Assembly: GCA_030847615.1 (NCBI GenBank)
Contig: JAUMIR010000001.1
Span: 67,469,501-67,533,500, forward strand
Length of the DNA: 64,000 bases
DNA from: Gambelia wislizenii
Lineage: Eukaryota > Chordata > Lepidosauria > Squamata > Crotaphytidae
Direction of reading: 5' to 3'
Of this stretch, positions 1-11,645 are shown one piece after another. The notes below the pieces were generated by a model that did no database searches, was not told where the DNA came from, and saw only the letters and a program-made list of their open reading frames with translations. A program made the translations under genes and the position numbers. Positions within the stretch are counted from its first letter, which is position 1; the number at the start of each line of letters is the position of its first letter.

Positions 1-59
1 TCCCTCTCCCGAAAGCTCCTCCCACTCTAGGCACTCTAAAACGCGGTCTGAAAATCTCC
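1..59. mobile_element. Right end of a Harbinger-like MITE, cut by the window edge
   Basis: The window opens inside an element whose right end reads GTCTGAAAATCTCC (46-59). This is the inverse of the GGAGATTTTCAGAC terminus that starts several other elements here. The interior is lost outside the window, so length and target duplication cannot be judged. Confidence 0.55.
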
Positions 60-154
60 ATACTGTCCTAGAAGTGGTTTGGTCCTGCTTTTGTGTCAGA
101 CTTATCACACAATGTCATGGTTCTCCCAGTGCTGTTGTGCTGTACAGTTGTTGG

Positions 155-252
155 GAATCATAGAATTGTAGAGTTGGAAGAGACCATGAGGGCCATCCAG
201 TCCAACCCCCTGCCACACAGGAAATCACAATCAAAGCATCCCCGACAGATGG
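155..252 (-). mobile_element. CR1 LINE 3' end fragment
   Basis: The + strand shows GAATCATAGAATTGTAGAG followed by a segment on 'rule of three' homology with the CR1 tails at 8,048 and 62,305 (gagttggaagagacca, then ccatccagtccaacccc). CR1 LINEs end in ATTCTATGATTC-type repeats, so this copy lies on the minus strand. It is a heavily 5'-truncated tail with no coding sequence. Confidence 0.8.
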
Positions 253-969
253 CAAACTTGATCTTTTTCAGACTGAAAATAATCCATTAATGGCCCCCTT
301 TCCCACTATGATTCAGTAGCCAGTTTGAGTGCCAATGTCTTGTTCCCCTTCATTGCAAGAATGATCAGTTAGTGGGTCTGGTCTGGGTCTGGTCTGGTTG
401 CCCTTCCCTTGGGAATTCCCAAGGAACTCTTCAGCAGGGAAACCACAGACTACCTCCAGTGCTTGGGCAGGGAGCACAAAACTTCTGAAGAGAATAGCTG
501 TGTTTTCTGTGGTCTATGCTCTTGAAACCCTTTTCAGTTTCCCCCCTACTTTTTAATATAAATAGTTTGCTGTTTGCAGTTTTAATATTGCTATCATTAA
601 CCATTTAAAGTCACTATTCAGATGCCTTTACTGCATGGGGTTGTTTTCCAAAGATTTTTCCACTGTTTTCCTGTGGTACCACACATCACAGTATTGCCAC
701 CACAGTATTACTTTTTAAAAATTATTTTAATTTTTTAAGGTAATGGTGTAATAACATGTAATATGGTATAACATCATAGCCCTTCATTTGTACTTGTTAA
801 GCCATAATAACGCTATTATAACTTAATGCGTACAAATGAAGGTTTTTGAACAGGACAACCTGAAACAACTGACTAGCATGATAAACACTTTTGCTTTTCA
901 CAGGAGAAGGAGATAAAAAAAAGTTGGGGGTTGGTGTGGTCAGTTTCTTTTCCTGTGTAACCTCTCATA
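253..969. other. Unassigned intergenic or intronic sequence
   Basis: No coding exon or recognisable repeat. AT-rich from about 540. The stretch near 840 (TACAAATGAAGG, then a GACAACCTGAAA-type run) is repeated imperfectly near 1,262-1,330, on the other side of the MITE at 970, suggesting a local duplication or two copies of an old repeat. Confidence 0.4.
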
Positions 970-1186
970 GGACTTTTTCGGACATTAGAAATACAACGCT
1001 AGCAACCTTGCCACGTTGCTCACGATCGTGAGTAAAAATTGGCTAAATATAACGCTCAAATGTCCCTGCGGTACTGCAACAGTACCGGCAGGGACGGCCA
1101 TCATCTAAAAGGGATGCCCTGCAGCGCTGCAGCCTCGCAACGTGGCGAGGCTGCTAGCGTTGTATTTTTAATGTCCGAAAAAGTCC
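970..1186. mobile_element. Palindromic Harbinger-like MITE, one arm partly deleted
   Basis: Ends are GGACTTTTTCGGACAT and ATGTCCGAAAAAGTCC, an exact inverted repeat, flanked by ATA on both sides (967-969 and 1,187-1,189): a 3-bp target duplication. Inside are GCAACGTGGCGAGGCTGC and CCCTGCGGTACTGCAAC blocks shared with the MITE at 34,673. That copy is a full two-arm palindrome of 326 bp; this one is 217 bp and has lost most of its left arm. Confidence 0.75.
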
Positions 1187-1473
1187 ATAATGCGAGACCT
1201 AGATAATGATAGGTGTACTGTAATGATGTTGTGCTGTAATACTGTTATTACGGCTTAATGAGTACAAGTGAAGCAGTTTTGAATAGGACAGCCTGAAATT
1301 ACTGACTAGTGTGATAAGCACTTTTCTTTTTCACAGCCGAAAGACACCAAAAATGGGGGTGTGCATGGCTTGTTTTTCTTCCTGTGTTACCACTTGCAAC
1401 GAGAGATTTGAGTGTTGATGGATGTGCTGTAATGATGTTGTAATAATGTTATTACAGTTATATTGTTAAATAT

Positions 1474-1490
1474 TGTGTGTGTGTGTGTGT
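1474..1490. repeat. (TG)n microsatellite
   Basis: A short uninterrupted TG run of about eight units. Confidence 0.9.
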
Positions 1491-1814
1491 ATACACAAAC
1501 CAATCACAAAGTACAAAGCAGGACAAATGGGGTGGTGATAACAGCATTAGTGCAGATGAAAAAAACCTGCGCAAATCACACTATTAGTACAAAGTGACAA
1601 GGATGTAATCACAGCATCAGTAGTCAGCTATCATTGCGAATACAGCCAAAGTGGTTTTCAAATGGTATAACCCAGCATAACAGTTCAGATTGATATCTCA
1701 AAACCCAGTACAGGTCTATTGCTGCATGGCAGAAGGTTAATTTCCTAGAGTGCTTTGTTGTGATGTTGTTACTTGTTCTGAACCACAATCTTACACTATC
1801 TTCCATTATTGTTG

Positions 1815-2263
1815 TTGTTGTCGTCTTACCTGAGGAACAGTAGTATATTTGCGCTTCCTCTCATTTGGGCAAGCGAATTAGATCGACTCACTTGTCCTAA
1901 TGAACAGAAATGCACACCACCTTGTTGTTATTTTCCACTAAGACAAAAATCCAAAATGGTGGCAGCAGGCTTTACTAGCAAGCCCCACCCCTTTAATTTG
2001 TCTGGCCAATCAGATTTGTGCTTCCTCTCATTTGGGCAAGCGAATCAGATTGACTCACTTGTCCTAATGGGCAGAAATGTGCACCACCTTGTTGTTGTTG
2101 TTTTGAAAAGAAAGGAAAAGCTGCTAAGGCTTTTCTGGCAAGGTTTTTGGCCTTTTTTGCCCCCCTCCTTCACAATACAGCAAAATCACATGGAATGCCA
2201 TTAGGACAAGCAGGCTTCTCCTCACATTCCATGAGGGTTTTTTTCACCGTTTGGACAACCCCT
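1815..2263 (-). mobile_element. MITE-like element, GGGGTTGTCCAAA family, with internal duplication
   Basis: The right end reads TTTGGACAACCCC. On the minus strand it continues into a GTGAAAAAAACC / CATGGAATGTGAGGAGAAG block also seen at 4,975 (+) and at the right end of the insertion ending near 31,327. An 84-bp segment beginning TTCCTCTCATTTGGGCAAGCG occurs twice in direct orientation (about 1,853-1,934 and 2,021-2,105), about 168 bp apart. The left boundary is uncertain. No transposase is encoded. Confidence 0.5.
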
Positions 2264-2594
2264 CACTGAGGCACAAAGCTAGGGAATTGTTTTCGGAGGT
2301 GTGTGTGGAATGTTATTTCCCTCAAGTGTCCTGAAAAGTGTGGGAATGTCCCTGAAAACCTACAGGATTCCCAGTATACTCCTACCACTGCACAATTACC
2401 AGTTCAGAACCCCAGTGTGTGGTCTCCTGACACCACCAGCATTAACACCACCATGTTTTTCCCCAGGATAACCCATTAATCAATCAAAAAGCTGGTGGGA
2501 AACCATGGGGGAGAGGAATGCTTCAACAACCAGTCAGAAGTGGGTGGGGGCAGGCAGTCTCTCTTTTTCTGTTATCTTAAGTTACAGAGACAGA

Positions 2595-3171
2595 GGATAT
2601 TATCAGACATGAATGCAAAAGACATTACTGTCCCACAATCTCCAGACCCGTTCCTGTCTCGGTACAATAACCCACCCCATGAGACTTACCTTACCTTATC
2701 TTCTGTCCAAAGGCAGCCCAGGAATGAATAGAGCTCTAATGGAGCTCCATTCACTTCCTGGACTGAAATCCTACCCGTTGTCTCGAGAAGATGTGAGCAT
2801 GGGAAATTCAAAAATAACAAGAAAAAAAGTTTACACAAGCACATAAATACACTAAAAAATAACAAGCAACCTGGGGAGGTTCACAAAAAGAGGGTAGCCT
2901 ACCTTGTTTTCACGATCCGACTGGGAAGTGTTCTGGCAGGACCGCCCATTGACACTGCATTCATGGCAGGACAATGCACGAGGTTTCAAACACCAGCAAT
3001 GCCAGCACAGAAACAGAACGGGTGATCTATTGACGGCTCGGCCCATCAATTAAATAGAACATCATAGTAACGCCAGCGGAACACAAAAGGACATCATCAT
3101 CTGTTATTGGTGTCCTTTTGTGTTCCACTGGTGCCATTATGGTGCCACATTACCCACATCTGATAATCTCC
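2595..3171. mobile_element. Harbinger-like MITE (577 bp)
   Basis: Termini GGATATTATCAGAC and CATCTGATAATCTCC are imperfect inverted repeats. AGA flanks both ends (2,592-2,594 and 3,172-3,174). The interior resembles the elements at 6,452 and 49,728: an AAATTCAAAAATAA block, a GGTTCACAAAAAGAGGGT block and a GATCTATTGACGGCT block. No open reading frame resembles a transposase. Confidence 0.7.
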
Positions 3172-3518
3172 AGAGATTCATGGGGCCAGGAGCAGATGAA
3201 AGTTTTTTTCTTTCAGCCTGGGTGTGTTTTAAGAAAATTGATGAGGGGGTGTCTTTGTTTAGCCATCTGTGTGAGTAAGAGAATTAAGGAAAAGCTTGTG
3301 CATTTGTGTGTGAGAGGGAGAGAGAGGATGTGATTCTGTATCATTGTGAAGGGAATACTGTGTGTGTGTGAATGAAGGAGGCTATTAGAGCCCGCTTCTA
3401 CACAGCAATAGTTCATTTCTGTTAACAATGCAACTCATATCTAACTAAATTGAGCGAGGCTTCATCCCAGGTAAATGTCTACAACATTGTAACTTGTATA
3501 ACATCTGTAATATAACAT

Positions 3519-3746
3519 GGCCAGCATGGTGTAGTGGCTTGAATGTTGGACTATGACTCTGGAGACCAAGGTTTGAATCTCCACTTGGCAATGATAACTC
3601 ACTAGGTGACCTTGGGAAAGTCACATTCTCTCAGACAAAGGCAAAGACAAATCCCTTCTGAACAAATCTTGCTGAGAAAACCCTGTGATAGGGTCGCCTT
3701 AGGATTGCCATAAGTCAGAAACTATTTGAAGGCACACAACAGCATA
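3519..3746 (+). mobile_element. tRNA-derived SINE with CORE/MIR-like centre
   Basis: A tRNA-like head carries a B-box-like GGTTTGAATCT. The centre reads GGTGACCTTGGGAAAGTCAC, as in the MIR/CORE-SINE core. The tail reads ACCCTGTGATAGGGTCGCC, then CATAAGTCAGAAAC, and ends in an ACA-rich run. Other copies lie at 31,583 (-) and 52,121 (+, interrupted). The tail is also shared with the 5S-derived SINEs. Confidence 0.8.
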
Positions 3747-4430
3747 GGATAATAATTCTAATTATGCTGTGCACACACAGAGAGAGTTGTATTTATTGTA
3801 TTTGTGTTTTTATCTTCAGTGCATAAATCCAGAGGTTTCTTTGCTTAAAATATTACAGTGCCATGTTCTTCCACATTAATGACTCATTAATTAATAAAAG
3901 ACCACACCCTTTTGATCATACCCTCATGTAATTCAGCCACATGCCTTACAAACTCACATGGGTGTCCCAGTTTTCATCTGTGAAATGTTGGAATGCATTT
4001 CTATTAAGAGAAAGTAAAACTTTAAAATCACAAGAACATGGTACAAGAACATGGTATTAAATTAATTAATTTCAAAAGGGAAGGAACAGATTTGAAGATC
4101 TGCAGACCTATTACTACTTAGGTAGGAATGTATTTTAATGCAGTTCTTCTGGGAGATTGGAGATAGCATGTATTGAGAGCACTGTGAATGCAAATATCAA
4201 CACTTTAAAAACTCTTATATCTTAATTTTCCTTTAAATGTTGTGGAGAAGAAGCAATTATATACATCTTACTTAACAAATTAGTTTTATTTGTAATGGTA
4301 GCTCCAAGAGTAGACAGAGTAAACACATAGAATAAAATACAGCTTCCCACTAACGAGATGTTTTTTGATGGGGGTGGGGGCAGAATTGCCTGTCAGATCA
4401 GATCCGAATGTCCCAAACAGAATAGGTCTG
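3747..4430. other. Unassigned AT-rich sequence
   Basis: No exon-like open frame or recognisable repeat. Confidence 0.4.
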
Positions 4431-4432
4431 AT

Positions 4433-4572
4433 GGGTTGGTGGAGTTCTTAGGCAAAGAATATTCAGAAATGGTTTTGTCAATTCCTTCCTTTGAAATATA
4501 GCCTACCTGGTATTCATTGGTGGTCTCCCATCCAAGTACTAACCAGGATTGGCCCTGCTTAGCTTCCAAACA
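4433..4572 (-). mobile_element. 5S rRNA-derived SINE fragment
   Basis: The reverse strand of 4,505-4,572 matches the 3' half of vertebrate 5S rRNA (TAAGCAGGG, GGTTAGTACTTGGATGGGAG, ACC). It is followed by a SINE body (AGGAAGGAATTGACAAAACC and a CTAAGAACTCC-like segment). It is a retroposed relic, not a 5S gene: the 5' half and terminator are missing. Confidence 0.75.
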
Positions 4573-4974
4573 AAACAGCCCTCTCTGTTGCCAGGCCAAT
4601 TCAAGACTGCCCAGTATATGTGAAGTAGGCCTACATAAATCCCACCTCCATACCCTCTAGCTGTCCTGACTTGGCAGGAACAGTCCCAGCTACTCTTCTG
4701 TCATTCCACTTTTTCAGCTGCTTTTAAGATGTCCCATCCTCCTCTCATTCCTGCACCCACCCTTTGTCCTCAGCTTACTTCCATTACTGCATGCTGAGTT
4801 CAAAAAGTGCAAAAGTAGTTTGCACTCCACTAACTCAGTGGAGGAGAGAGAAAGACGGGAGGGGTGAAGGCTGTAATCATGATCTCAATTACAAATGCGT
4901 AATCTAGCATTATGCTTCTGTAACGTATTCATAGTCACAATCCGTACATATTCTTAGTGTAAGGAATACATAGA

Positions 4975-5400
4975 GGGAGCGTCTAAATGGTGAAAATACT
5001 TCCCATGGAATTTGAGGAGAAGACGACCTGTCTTAATGGGATCCCACATCGTTATGCCATATTTGGAAGGAAGGGGGCCAAAAACATCAAAAATTTCGAA
5101 GGAAAAGCCTTTGCGGCATTCCCCAGAGTTTTAAAAAAGCTCCATGGGGAATGCACATTCCTGCTCATTGGGACAAGCGACTCACTAGCAATCACATTCC
5201 CCTATGAGCAGAAGTGCAAAGCTGATTGGCCAGATGAGCTGGGACAGGGCTTGCTAACAAAGGAAGCACCCACTGCTGCCATGTTGGATTTTTGCCTTCG
5301 CAAGCGAGTGCTAAGGCAAGAAAATGAGGTGTTGTGGGGGGTTTTGCTTTTCTATTAAATCAAAAAATCGCTCTATCACACCTTGGACATTGGTTTGATT
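4975..5400 (+). mobile_element. MITE-like element, GGGGTTGTCCAAA family
   Basis: Begins GGGAGCGTCTAAATGGTGA and continues with CCATGGAATTTGAGGAGAAG, a GGAAGGGGGCCAAAAA block and a GGAAAAGCCTTTG block. These match the reverse strand of 1,815-2,263 and 30,867-31,327. Boundaries are approximate and target duplications unclear. The 123-codon open frame inside is not conserved with the other copies. Confidence 0.5.
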
Positions 5401-5575
5401 GTTTTTTAAGTTTGGTGGCAGCAAATTGAGGTAAGCACAAACATGAGTAAATCACTCATGGCCACTATCTTTACTAGTGGGCATGCAAAGTTTATGGGGG
5501 CAAAAAGACTCACTAAGACTGCAAGGCACTCCAGGTTTGTTTGTGGGGGTTTTTGCCTCGTATAGACAAGCCCAT

Positions 5576-5865
5576 AGGGATCGTAAAAGTCCCCCAATCC
5601 TCCCTTATCAGGTATTACCCTCTGTGAGCGATGGGTATGTGTGTCTGTTCTCCTGTCAATCGGGATGCAGCAGACTGAAATTCCACCCCTTCCTGCAAGC
5701 AATCGCCTGTGGACCTGCTTGACTGTTGCACTGGAGAGTGCTTGCAGGAGGGGCTGGAAACGTCAGTCTGCTGTGTCCCGATCGACAAGAGAACAGATCC
5801 CAGCCACTCACAGTGACTGATACCTGGTAAATAAGGATTGGAGTGGCTGAGCCAGGGGGGTATGC
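5576..5865. repeat. Large imperfect palindrome, probable MITE
   Basis: The left arm (about 5,576-5,700) contains CTGTTCTCCTGTCAATCGGGA and GCAGCAGACTGA. The right arm carries their reverse complements (TCCCGATCGACAAGAGAACAG, TCAGTCTGCTGTG). Arms are about 125 bp with a short spacer near 5,710-5,735. Just upstream, TAGACAAGCCC at 5,563-5,573 equals the right terminus of the 11,108-type MITE, so an end of that family may abut this palindrome. Confidence 0.6.
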
Positions 5866-6451
5866 CACTTAGCTATGCAACTAGCCTTATCCAGAAAGGG
5901 AAAGTCTCTGAAAGTATTGAGACTTTTCATTCCCTTTTGTTTTGATTTTACTACTTATTCATGGTTTTGGTCCATCCCCCCTCCCTTGTGTTCTTCTTCC
6001 TCCTCCTCCACTGATCATATGTCACATCTAGACTTAGGCAATGTTTCAGGTATGGGCTTTCATCAATTTCCACTGAGCCCTTTTTAATTATTATTCGGGA
6101 ATACTCAAAGAGTTAAAGTGCTTTAGCAATATTGCACTAGTTAAGCATCAGGATCATTTTCTGTTATTGCTAGCATTCCCCTTTCCCTTGCTTGATCCCT
6201 GTTGAATCTGTGCCCCAGAAAAAAAATGTTATGTTTCTTGGCAACAGCCATCTTAGCTAATTTGGGTATAACACAAACAAAAGCCATGGAGGGATATGTT
6301 TCATTTGAGGAAATAGTGGGTTAATTTAAACTTGCTCGGGGAGTGAGAAAGGCCTTGATAATGCCAGGAATTCGCTGGAAATATTTTAGGATGGGGAAAA
6401 CATCATGTAGATCTCCAAAATAAAATCAGTTTGTACAGGTGTAAAGCCTGG

Positions 6452-7707
6452 GGACTTTATCAGATCACTCCCCATTAATGTTCTTTTGCCAGCATAAATT
6501 GTGGAGCATTTATGCCAGCAAAAGAAACCCCCCTCTCTATCTTTAGGCGTGTCAATGAGGCATCCCCAGCATAAATGGAGCACAAACCAGAGTTCCGTTT
6601 ACTTCCAGGGTTGAGATCTCACCGATGCTCACAAGAAGACGCTAGCATGGGAAATTCAAAAATTAAAGTAAAATAAAGATATAAAATGTAGACACAACCA
6701 CAGGAACACACTTTAAAAGTCCCAAGTACACAGGAGTGTCTGTCATAAAAAGAGTGTACCCTACATGGCTGTCTGTCCAGAAAGCAAGTAGGTACCAGCA
6801 AATTATAAACAACAGTAGTCTGGGAAGGGAGCCAACTGTTAATTAGCTCACAGGAATGCAAGCACAGTCAAAGATTTAGTCCAGTAACACAGTCCACAAG
6901 GCCAGAGGCTTATGGCAATCAGTCAGCATGGTCCAAAGCAGTCCGAGGGTCAACAGGAGCAGGCAGCAGAGTAGTCAGGGACAGTCCAAGGACTAAGCAC
7001 AAGTCAAGGTAATAGAAGTCAAGATAACAGGAATCCAGGCACCGAAGTCAGCAGGAAGCTTTCATCAGGAAAATCAATTGATCTTTGACAAAGCCTCCAT
7101 TGCCTCTCCCTGCATATATAAAGCAATTAAGGCTTTGTCAGGTGTTTTTTAATGAGCAGGTTTTTCTCATAAAGTCTCAGAGATTTCCTTTGAGCTTCCT
7201 TTTGAACTTGCTGCTGGGTATACTATGGTGGAGGTAGATCCCTCTCTTCTTCTTCTTCCTTATCTGAATGGGCAGGACTATCTGCTGGGACTTATGTTAA
7301 CCCACTTGGACCATGCTCTTCCTCTGCTCGAGCCTCTAGATTGGCAGGATTCCCTGCTGCACGGGTGTAGATAAATCTGTGCCAGGGTCCCTAGGGCCGT
7401 TCCCTGCCATGTCATCCTCCTCTGACTCTATAGCCTCATCAGGCTCACAGGGCATGACACTGTCACGATCTAAAGTGGAAGGGTTTAGCCATTAATGCTG
7501 CATTCAGATGAGCACAATGGTGTGAGGATTTAAATGCTGGCAACAAAATGAGAATGAGAGATCAATTGATGGCTTGGCCCATCAATAAAAAAGTATGCCT
7601 TATTCCCTACACATGGTCGCGAAAATACAACAACATCTGGTACATGCACCCTTTCGTGATCATTACACGTCCTTATGATGCCATATTTGCCTGGTCTAAT
7701 AAAGTCC
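6452..7707. mobile_element. Harbinger-like MITE interrupted by a solo LTR
   Basis: Ends are GGACTTTATCAGATC and GGTCTAATAAAGTCC with TGG on both sides (6,449-6,451 and 7,708-7,710). The body up to about 6,768 and from about 7,466 matches the family at 2,595 and 49,728. The middle is the LTR insertion at 6,774-7,459. Confidence 0.75.
6774..7459 (-). mobile_element. Solo LTR (686 bp) nested in a MITE
   Basis: The segment begins TGTCCAGAAAG and ends GGGCATGACA, giving TGTC...GACA ends. It is flanked by a perfect 5-bp duplication, CTGTC (6,769-6,773 and 7,460-7,464). No internal retroelement domain is present, so this is a solo LTR left by recombination. A TATATAAA run lies near 7,113-7,121. Orientation is uncertain; the minus strand start TGTCATGCCC looks like a typical LTR start. 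Confidence 0.7.
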
Positions 7708-8047
7708 TGGGACCTTCAGAGACTTTTTTCTTGTCTGGAGGGTTTCGTAGTTATGTAAGTAAGTAGCACATGTAGAATTCTGGCCAAAATCCTGACCTTG
7801 AGTTAGGCTCAATCAAAAGCAAACTGCTGCAGCCTCTCCTAGTTTGTGTATTCTTCCTCATTTTGCCATCTTGTACTAATGTTGCTTGGCTGCACGTGTG
7901 AAATATTGGAGGGATTGCACCTCAAGTCTCACAAGAAGACCTCTTGTAAGGTTTCAAGTTCCCATGAGAGCAGGAATCTGGGACTATCACTAGAGGCCCT
8001 CCTCTCCTAAGACTTGAGGTGGGCTCTATTAGGTGGCCTGCCTAATA

Positions 8048-8308
8048 TTCATAGAATCATAGGAAGAGACCACGAGGGCTGTCCAGTCCAACCCTCTGCC
8101 ATGCAGGAATACCCAATCAAAACATTTCTGACAGATGGCCATCCAGCCTCTGTTTAAAACCCTTCAAAGAAGGAGACTCCACCACACTCCAAGGCAGTGC
8201 ATTCCACTGCCGTTCCATAGCTCTTGCTATCAGGAAGTTCTTCATAATGTTTAGGTGGAATCTCTTTTCCTGTAATTTGAATCCATTGCTCCATGTCCTA
8301 GTCTCTGG
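8048..8308 (-). mobile_element. CR1 LINE 3' end (~260 bp)
   Basis: Reading the + strand: CATAGAATCATAGG, then ccagtccaaccctctgcc, GATGGCCATCCAGCCTCTG, GGAGACTCCACCACACTCC, AGGAAGTTCTTCATAATG and GGTGGAATCTCTTTTCC. This is the reverse complement of the common amniote CR1 tail. Same family as 155, 23,307, 26,274 and 62,305. Confidence 0.88.
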
Positions 8309-9100
8309 ACAATTTGACTCTGGACTCCATTCATTTCATTCACCTGGGCCTGTAGAAGTGAGAGCAGGAAGAGTGAGTGCTAATTATGCTTGCAAGAGAT
8401 GGATCCTCATAGCATTTGGTATGTAATTTGAGGCTTTTGCTGTGTAGCAGTTACTTGGGGGTTGGTCTGTTGTGAGCATGGCTAGCATCCACTCATTCTC
8501 TTTTCATCAGATTGAAAAGTATGGGATTTGGGGCTGCTGTGTCCCTAAAAGAAAACCACATGCAACAAAGTCAGGCTTTGGTCTCCTCTTGGTCTCCCAG
8601 GGCCCAATAATTTGTACCAGCTCCTCCCTGTCCGTTGGCCCTGTTTGAACGCAAGTGAAGCTGCGTCCTTCTCCTAGGTATTCTTACTGTAGTTTGTTGA
8701 TCATGTATGTTTCCATGTATGGTTTGTATTGTATATTGTATTGTATTGTATAGCTCAATAATTATAAATAGTAAAAGATAAAAAGAGGGACATTAGTTTC
8801 TACACTAGGTAAGAGAATTGCTCCTCATGTTGTAGCACAAGGTGCCTATGGTAATCTCCTTCCTTCGGTGGATGTCTGACATTGTTCCCATGGGAATTTT
8901 AGAAACCTAGGCTTCATATTTATTGATTTCCTAAGAACTGTTTTTTTAAAAAAAAAAACACTGTAAAATATTCAGTTAATCTAATGCAGATTCAAATATT
9001 CAAATAGGCATTCACTCTTTGTATTAGGAAGAGTGTTAATGTGACAATAATCAAAAGGAAGATGTTATGTGGCCAGCCAGGTTGAGACATTTGGGATATG
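8309..9100. other. Unassigned sequence with short simple repeats
   Basis: Contains a TTGTATTGTATTGTATTGTA run (about 8,733-8,752) and an A-rich run near 8,948-8,960. No coding signal. Confidence 0.4.
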
Positions 9101-9109
9101 TGCATTCAG

Positions 9110-9425
9110 TTCTGAACCCATACCATCACTATTGAGAACACAGCTGTGCTGGGCAGGGCACGTTTCTAGGATGGAGAACCATTGCCTCCCAAAAATAGTA
9201 CTCTACCATGAACTCGCCACAGGTCAGCATAAGAGGGATGCTCCAAAAAAATGATACAAGGACTCCCTGAAACAACATCTCAAGCTCGTCCAAATTGATC
9301 ACCAGCAATGGTCTGCCATGGCCTCACATCGAGAGGCTTGGAGACACACTATTCACAATGCTGCAACCTTATTTGAGAACTCACGCCGAATAAGTATTCA
9401 GTCTATAACAGACCCCAACATCTAA
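9110..9425 (+). mobile_element. Non-LTR retrotransposon ORF2 C-terminal fragment
   Basis: The translated segment includes LRTQLCWAGHVSRMENHCLP and KIVLYHELATGQHKR, the conserved region downstream of the reverse transcriptase catalytic core in a LINE family also present at 29,187 (-) and 41,281 (+). A stop interrupts the frame after DAPKK. The copy is 5'-truncated and dead. It ends before the Cys/His finger seen in the other copies. Confidence 0.8.
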
Positions 9426-10212
9426 GGCAGCTTTTCGTCTCCCCTTTCATCCAATTTCAGTTTGTAACTGAAAGGGATGGGGGGGGGACAAAACAAACAG
9501 AAGTGCCTACAAAGGCTTTATAATGTATCTTGCTGCCTACAAAACAGTTCAAATTGTTTTGCTTTCTCTAGCATCCTTGACACACACGCAGCAACAGAGA
9601 ACCTTGAATGGCAAGAGCCAGCTGTAAGTTAATGAGAAAGAGAACAGCTATTAACTTGCAACCTGCAGCCTCAGAGCACTGTTCAGCCCACACCTTGAAA
9701 AACAGCATCTTTCTGCTATTGCTGAAGCATCCATGGGGTCTGCTAAGCTGCCTGCCTCCCTACCAGCACCCAGATCTTGGATGTTTTGTCTCCCAGCTTG
9801 CAGCTTCTACAAATGATACTTAAATCAGATTTTGAATTTCCCGTGTTAAGTCATGATACAGCCAAATCAGGGTGCCCCAGCAGGTGTCCGCTGCACATGT
9901 CTGAAATTTATTTGATGTGTTTGCTGAAAGGAACAGCAATATTCCAGGTAGCCACAATAAATACAGCTGCTGTTTAAAGTATGAAGAGACTATAAAGGGC
10001 CAGCTTGTATATATTTGGCAGCAAACGTGGGCCTGGGACTCTGGTCCCTGCCCCTCAGGTGAAAAGAGGTGGCTGTGAGGTGATTTCTGCAAATCATGGC
10101 AGGCAGGAGCCAGTACTGTCTTTTCCTTCTCCTGCAACTTTTTCCCCTAGCCATGACTGCCAGACGTCTTCTGCCCCAAACTGGAGGTTGATCATCAGAT
10201 AACCTGTTACTT
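9426..10212. other. Unassigned sequence
   Basis: A G8-9 run lies at about 9,480-9,488. The stretch 9,600-10,200 is not recognisably repetitive. It has overlapping open frames on both strands (up to 105 codons) that look like chance. Confidence 0.35.
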
Positions 10213-10318
10213 CAGGGATAGGAAATGTGTGACCCTCCAGATGTGTGACCCATGTGGCTCTGTGGCTGATGGGAATTGCTATCCAACAACATCTGGAAGG
10301 TCAAGTGTTCCTCACCCT
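10213..10318. mobile_element. Short hAT-like MITE
   Basis: Starts CAGGGATAGGAAATG and ends near TTCCTCACCCT, with CCCTCCAGATG and CATCTGGAAGG as inner inverted blocks around GGCTGATGGGAATTG. The design matches the element at 33,440, which has an 8-bp duplication. I see no clear target duplication here. Confidence 0.55.
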
Positions 10319-11107
10319 CTCATTAGATATGGAAATGGAAAAGCTTTCTGCAGGTAAGTACAGTACAATTTGATAGTGCTTTTTAAAACTGTACATCGAG
10401 AGAGAGACAGAGAACTCTACAAAATAAAGCTTTGATAGGCCAATGCTAGGAGCCCAGCATATTCTGTTACATTTAGCACTACTCCAAATCACAGAAGTTA
10501 CTAGTGTAATTAGGAGACATCAAATTAAGAATCATTAAGCAATTGACATGCCCAATAGCTCTTGCAGGGACTACACCAGATTCTGTTAAGCGCTATTTCC
10601 TTTGATCAATTTTAAAACAAGGTCTGTTAATTTCACCATCACAAGATTCTTTGTTCTCAAGGTGCTGTGGTAAAAGATGAATAAGAGGCATGTCAGGTCA
10701 CACTGAAAGCCACAATCAAAACTCAGGGAAGTGTCTTTGTTGCAGCACATTTCTAGGAATCAAATCATTCTTAGAGCAATGCTCCCCCCCTCCAGCCAGG
10801 CATTAAATTAACTCCCTAGAAATGCTGCTTAAAACAGTCACAGGCATCACAGCCACCTTATCCATTAGGCACTTTAGGCACAGTGCCTAGGGGCTACGAA
10901 AATTTTAGGGCATACAAAAACAGGATTAACAAACAATTTTACAGGAACTGAGAAGGAAAACAAAATTTCAAAATAAAGATACTTCCTATTTTCATCCACA
11001 AAAAAGAGTGCCTAGGGCTTACAGAAACCTTAATGCAGTCCCAATAAGCAGTTGTCTTACTTGCTGCTTATCTTCAGATCCTCTTCAACCACCCATTCAC
11101 TTTTTCT

Positions 11108-11645
11108 GGGCTCATCTACATGAACCAAGATATGCTGACTCCCCGCTAGTGTATCCTGGCTGCGGATCTGACCCAGTGTTCCCCCGTTCCCTGCACAGAC
11201 TGGGAAAAATTCCTGATGGGCATGCTGGCCTGTCACTGCAGCCACCACCATTTTCTTCGCTGTCTCAGAAGGCAGGAAGGGGGCCCGCATATGTGACTGA
11301 AGACCTCTGCATGCGACCAGCCTTGGGCACATGCTGCAGGGCTCCTCCCTGCTTTCCGGGAGAGCCAGGGAGACCGGCAGAAGCAGCAAGGGGTTGGCCT
11401 GCATGGATGGGCTCCTGTGGACACGTAGGTCCCAATCTGTTGGTTGCCACCTATAATGGAGTAAAGCAGGTATTATAAAATGTTGTATTGGGCCCTACCC
11501 CGGCTTGTCCCTGTTTTTGCCCTGTATCTGTCCTGGGGGTGGTGAGAACTGCCTGGGGCAGAACAGGGCAAATGTCCTATGTCATGTGGACTGCAGGGCT
11601 CTGAGATGGGGGCAAGTGTAGTATTTAGCCCACATAGACAAGCCC
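11108..11645. mobile_element. MITE of the GGGCTYRTCTACAC family (538 bp)
   Basis: Left end GGGCTCATCTACATG; right end CATAGACAAGCCC. Copies at 20,897 and 53,650 share the internal layout: a GCATGTGACCAGC-like block, a GAGAACTGCCTGGGGC block and a GACTGCAGGGCTC block near the right end. Overlapping 156- and 115-codon open frames here are not conserved in the other copies. Confidence 0.7.

Noticed and set aside
3519..3600. tRNA gene
   Set aside because: The tRNA-like head belongs to a dispersed SINE with CORE and tail segments and several copies here.
4505..4572. 5S rRNA gene
   Set aside because: Only the 3' half matches and it is fused to a SINE body; no terminator or 5' half.
11008..11478. 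156-codon open frame
   Set aside because: Lies across a MITE; the frame is not kept in the copies at 20,897 and 53,650.
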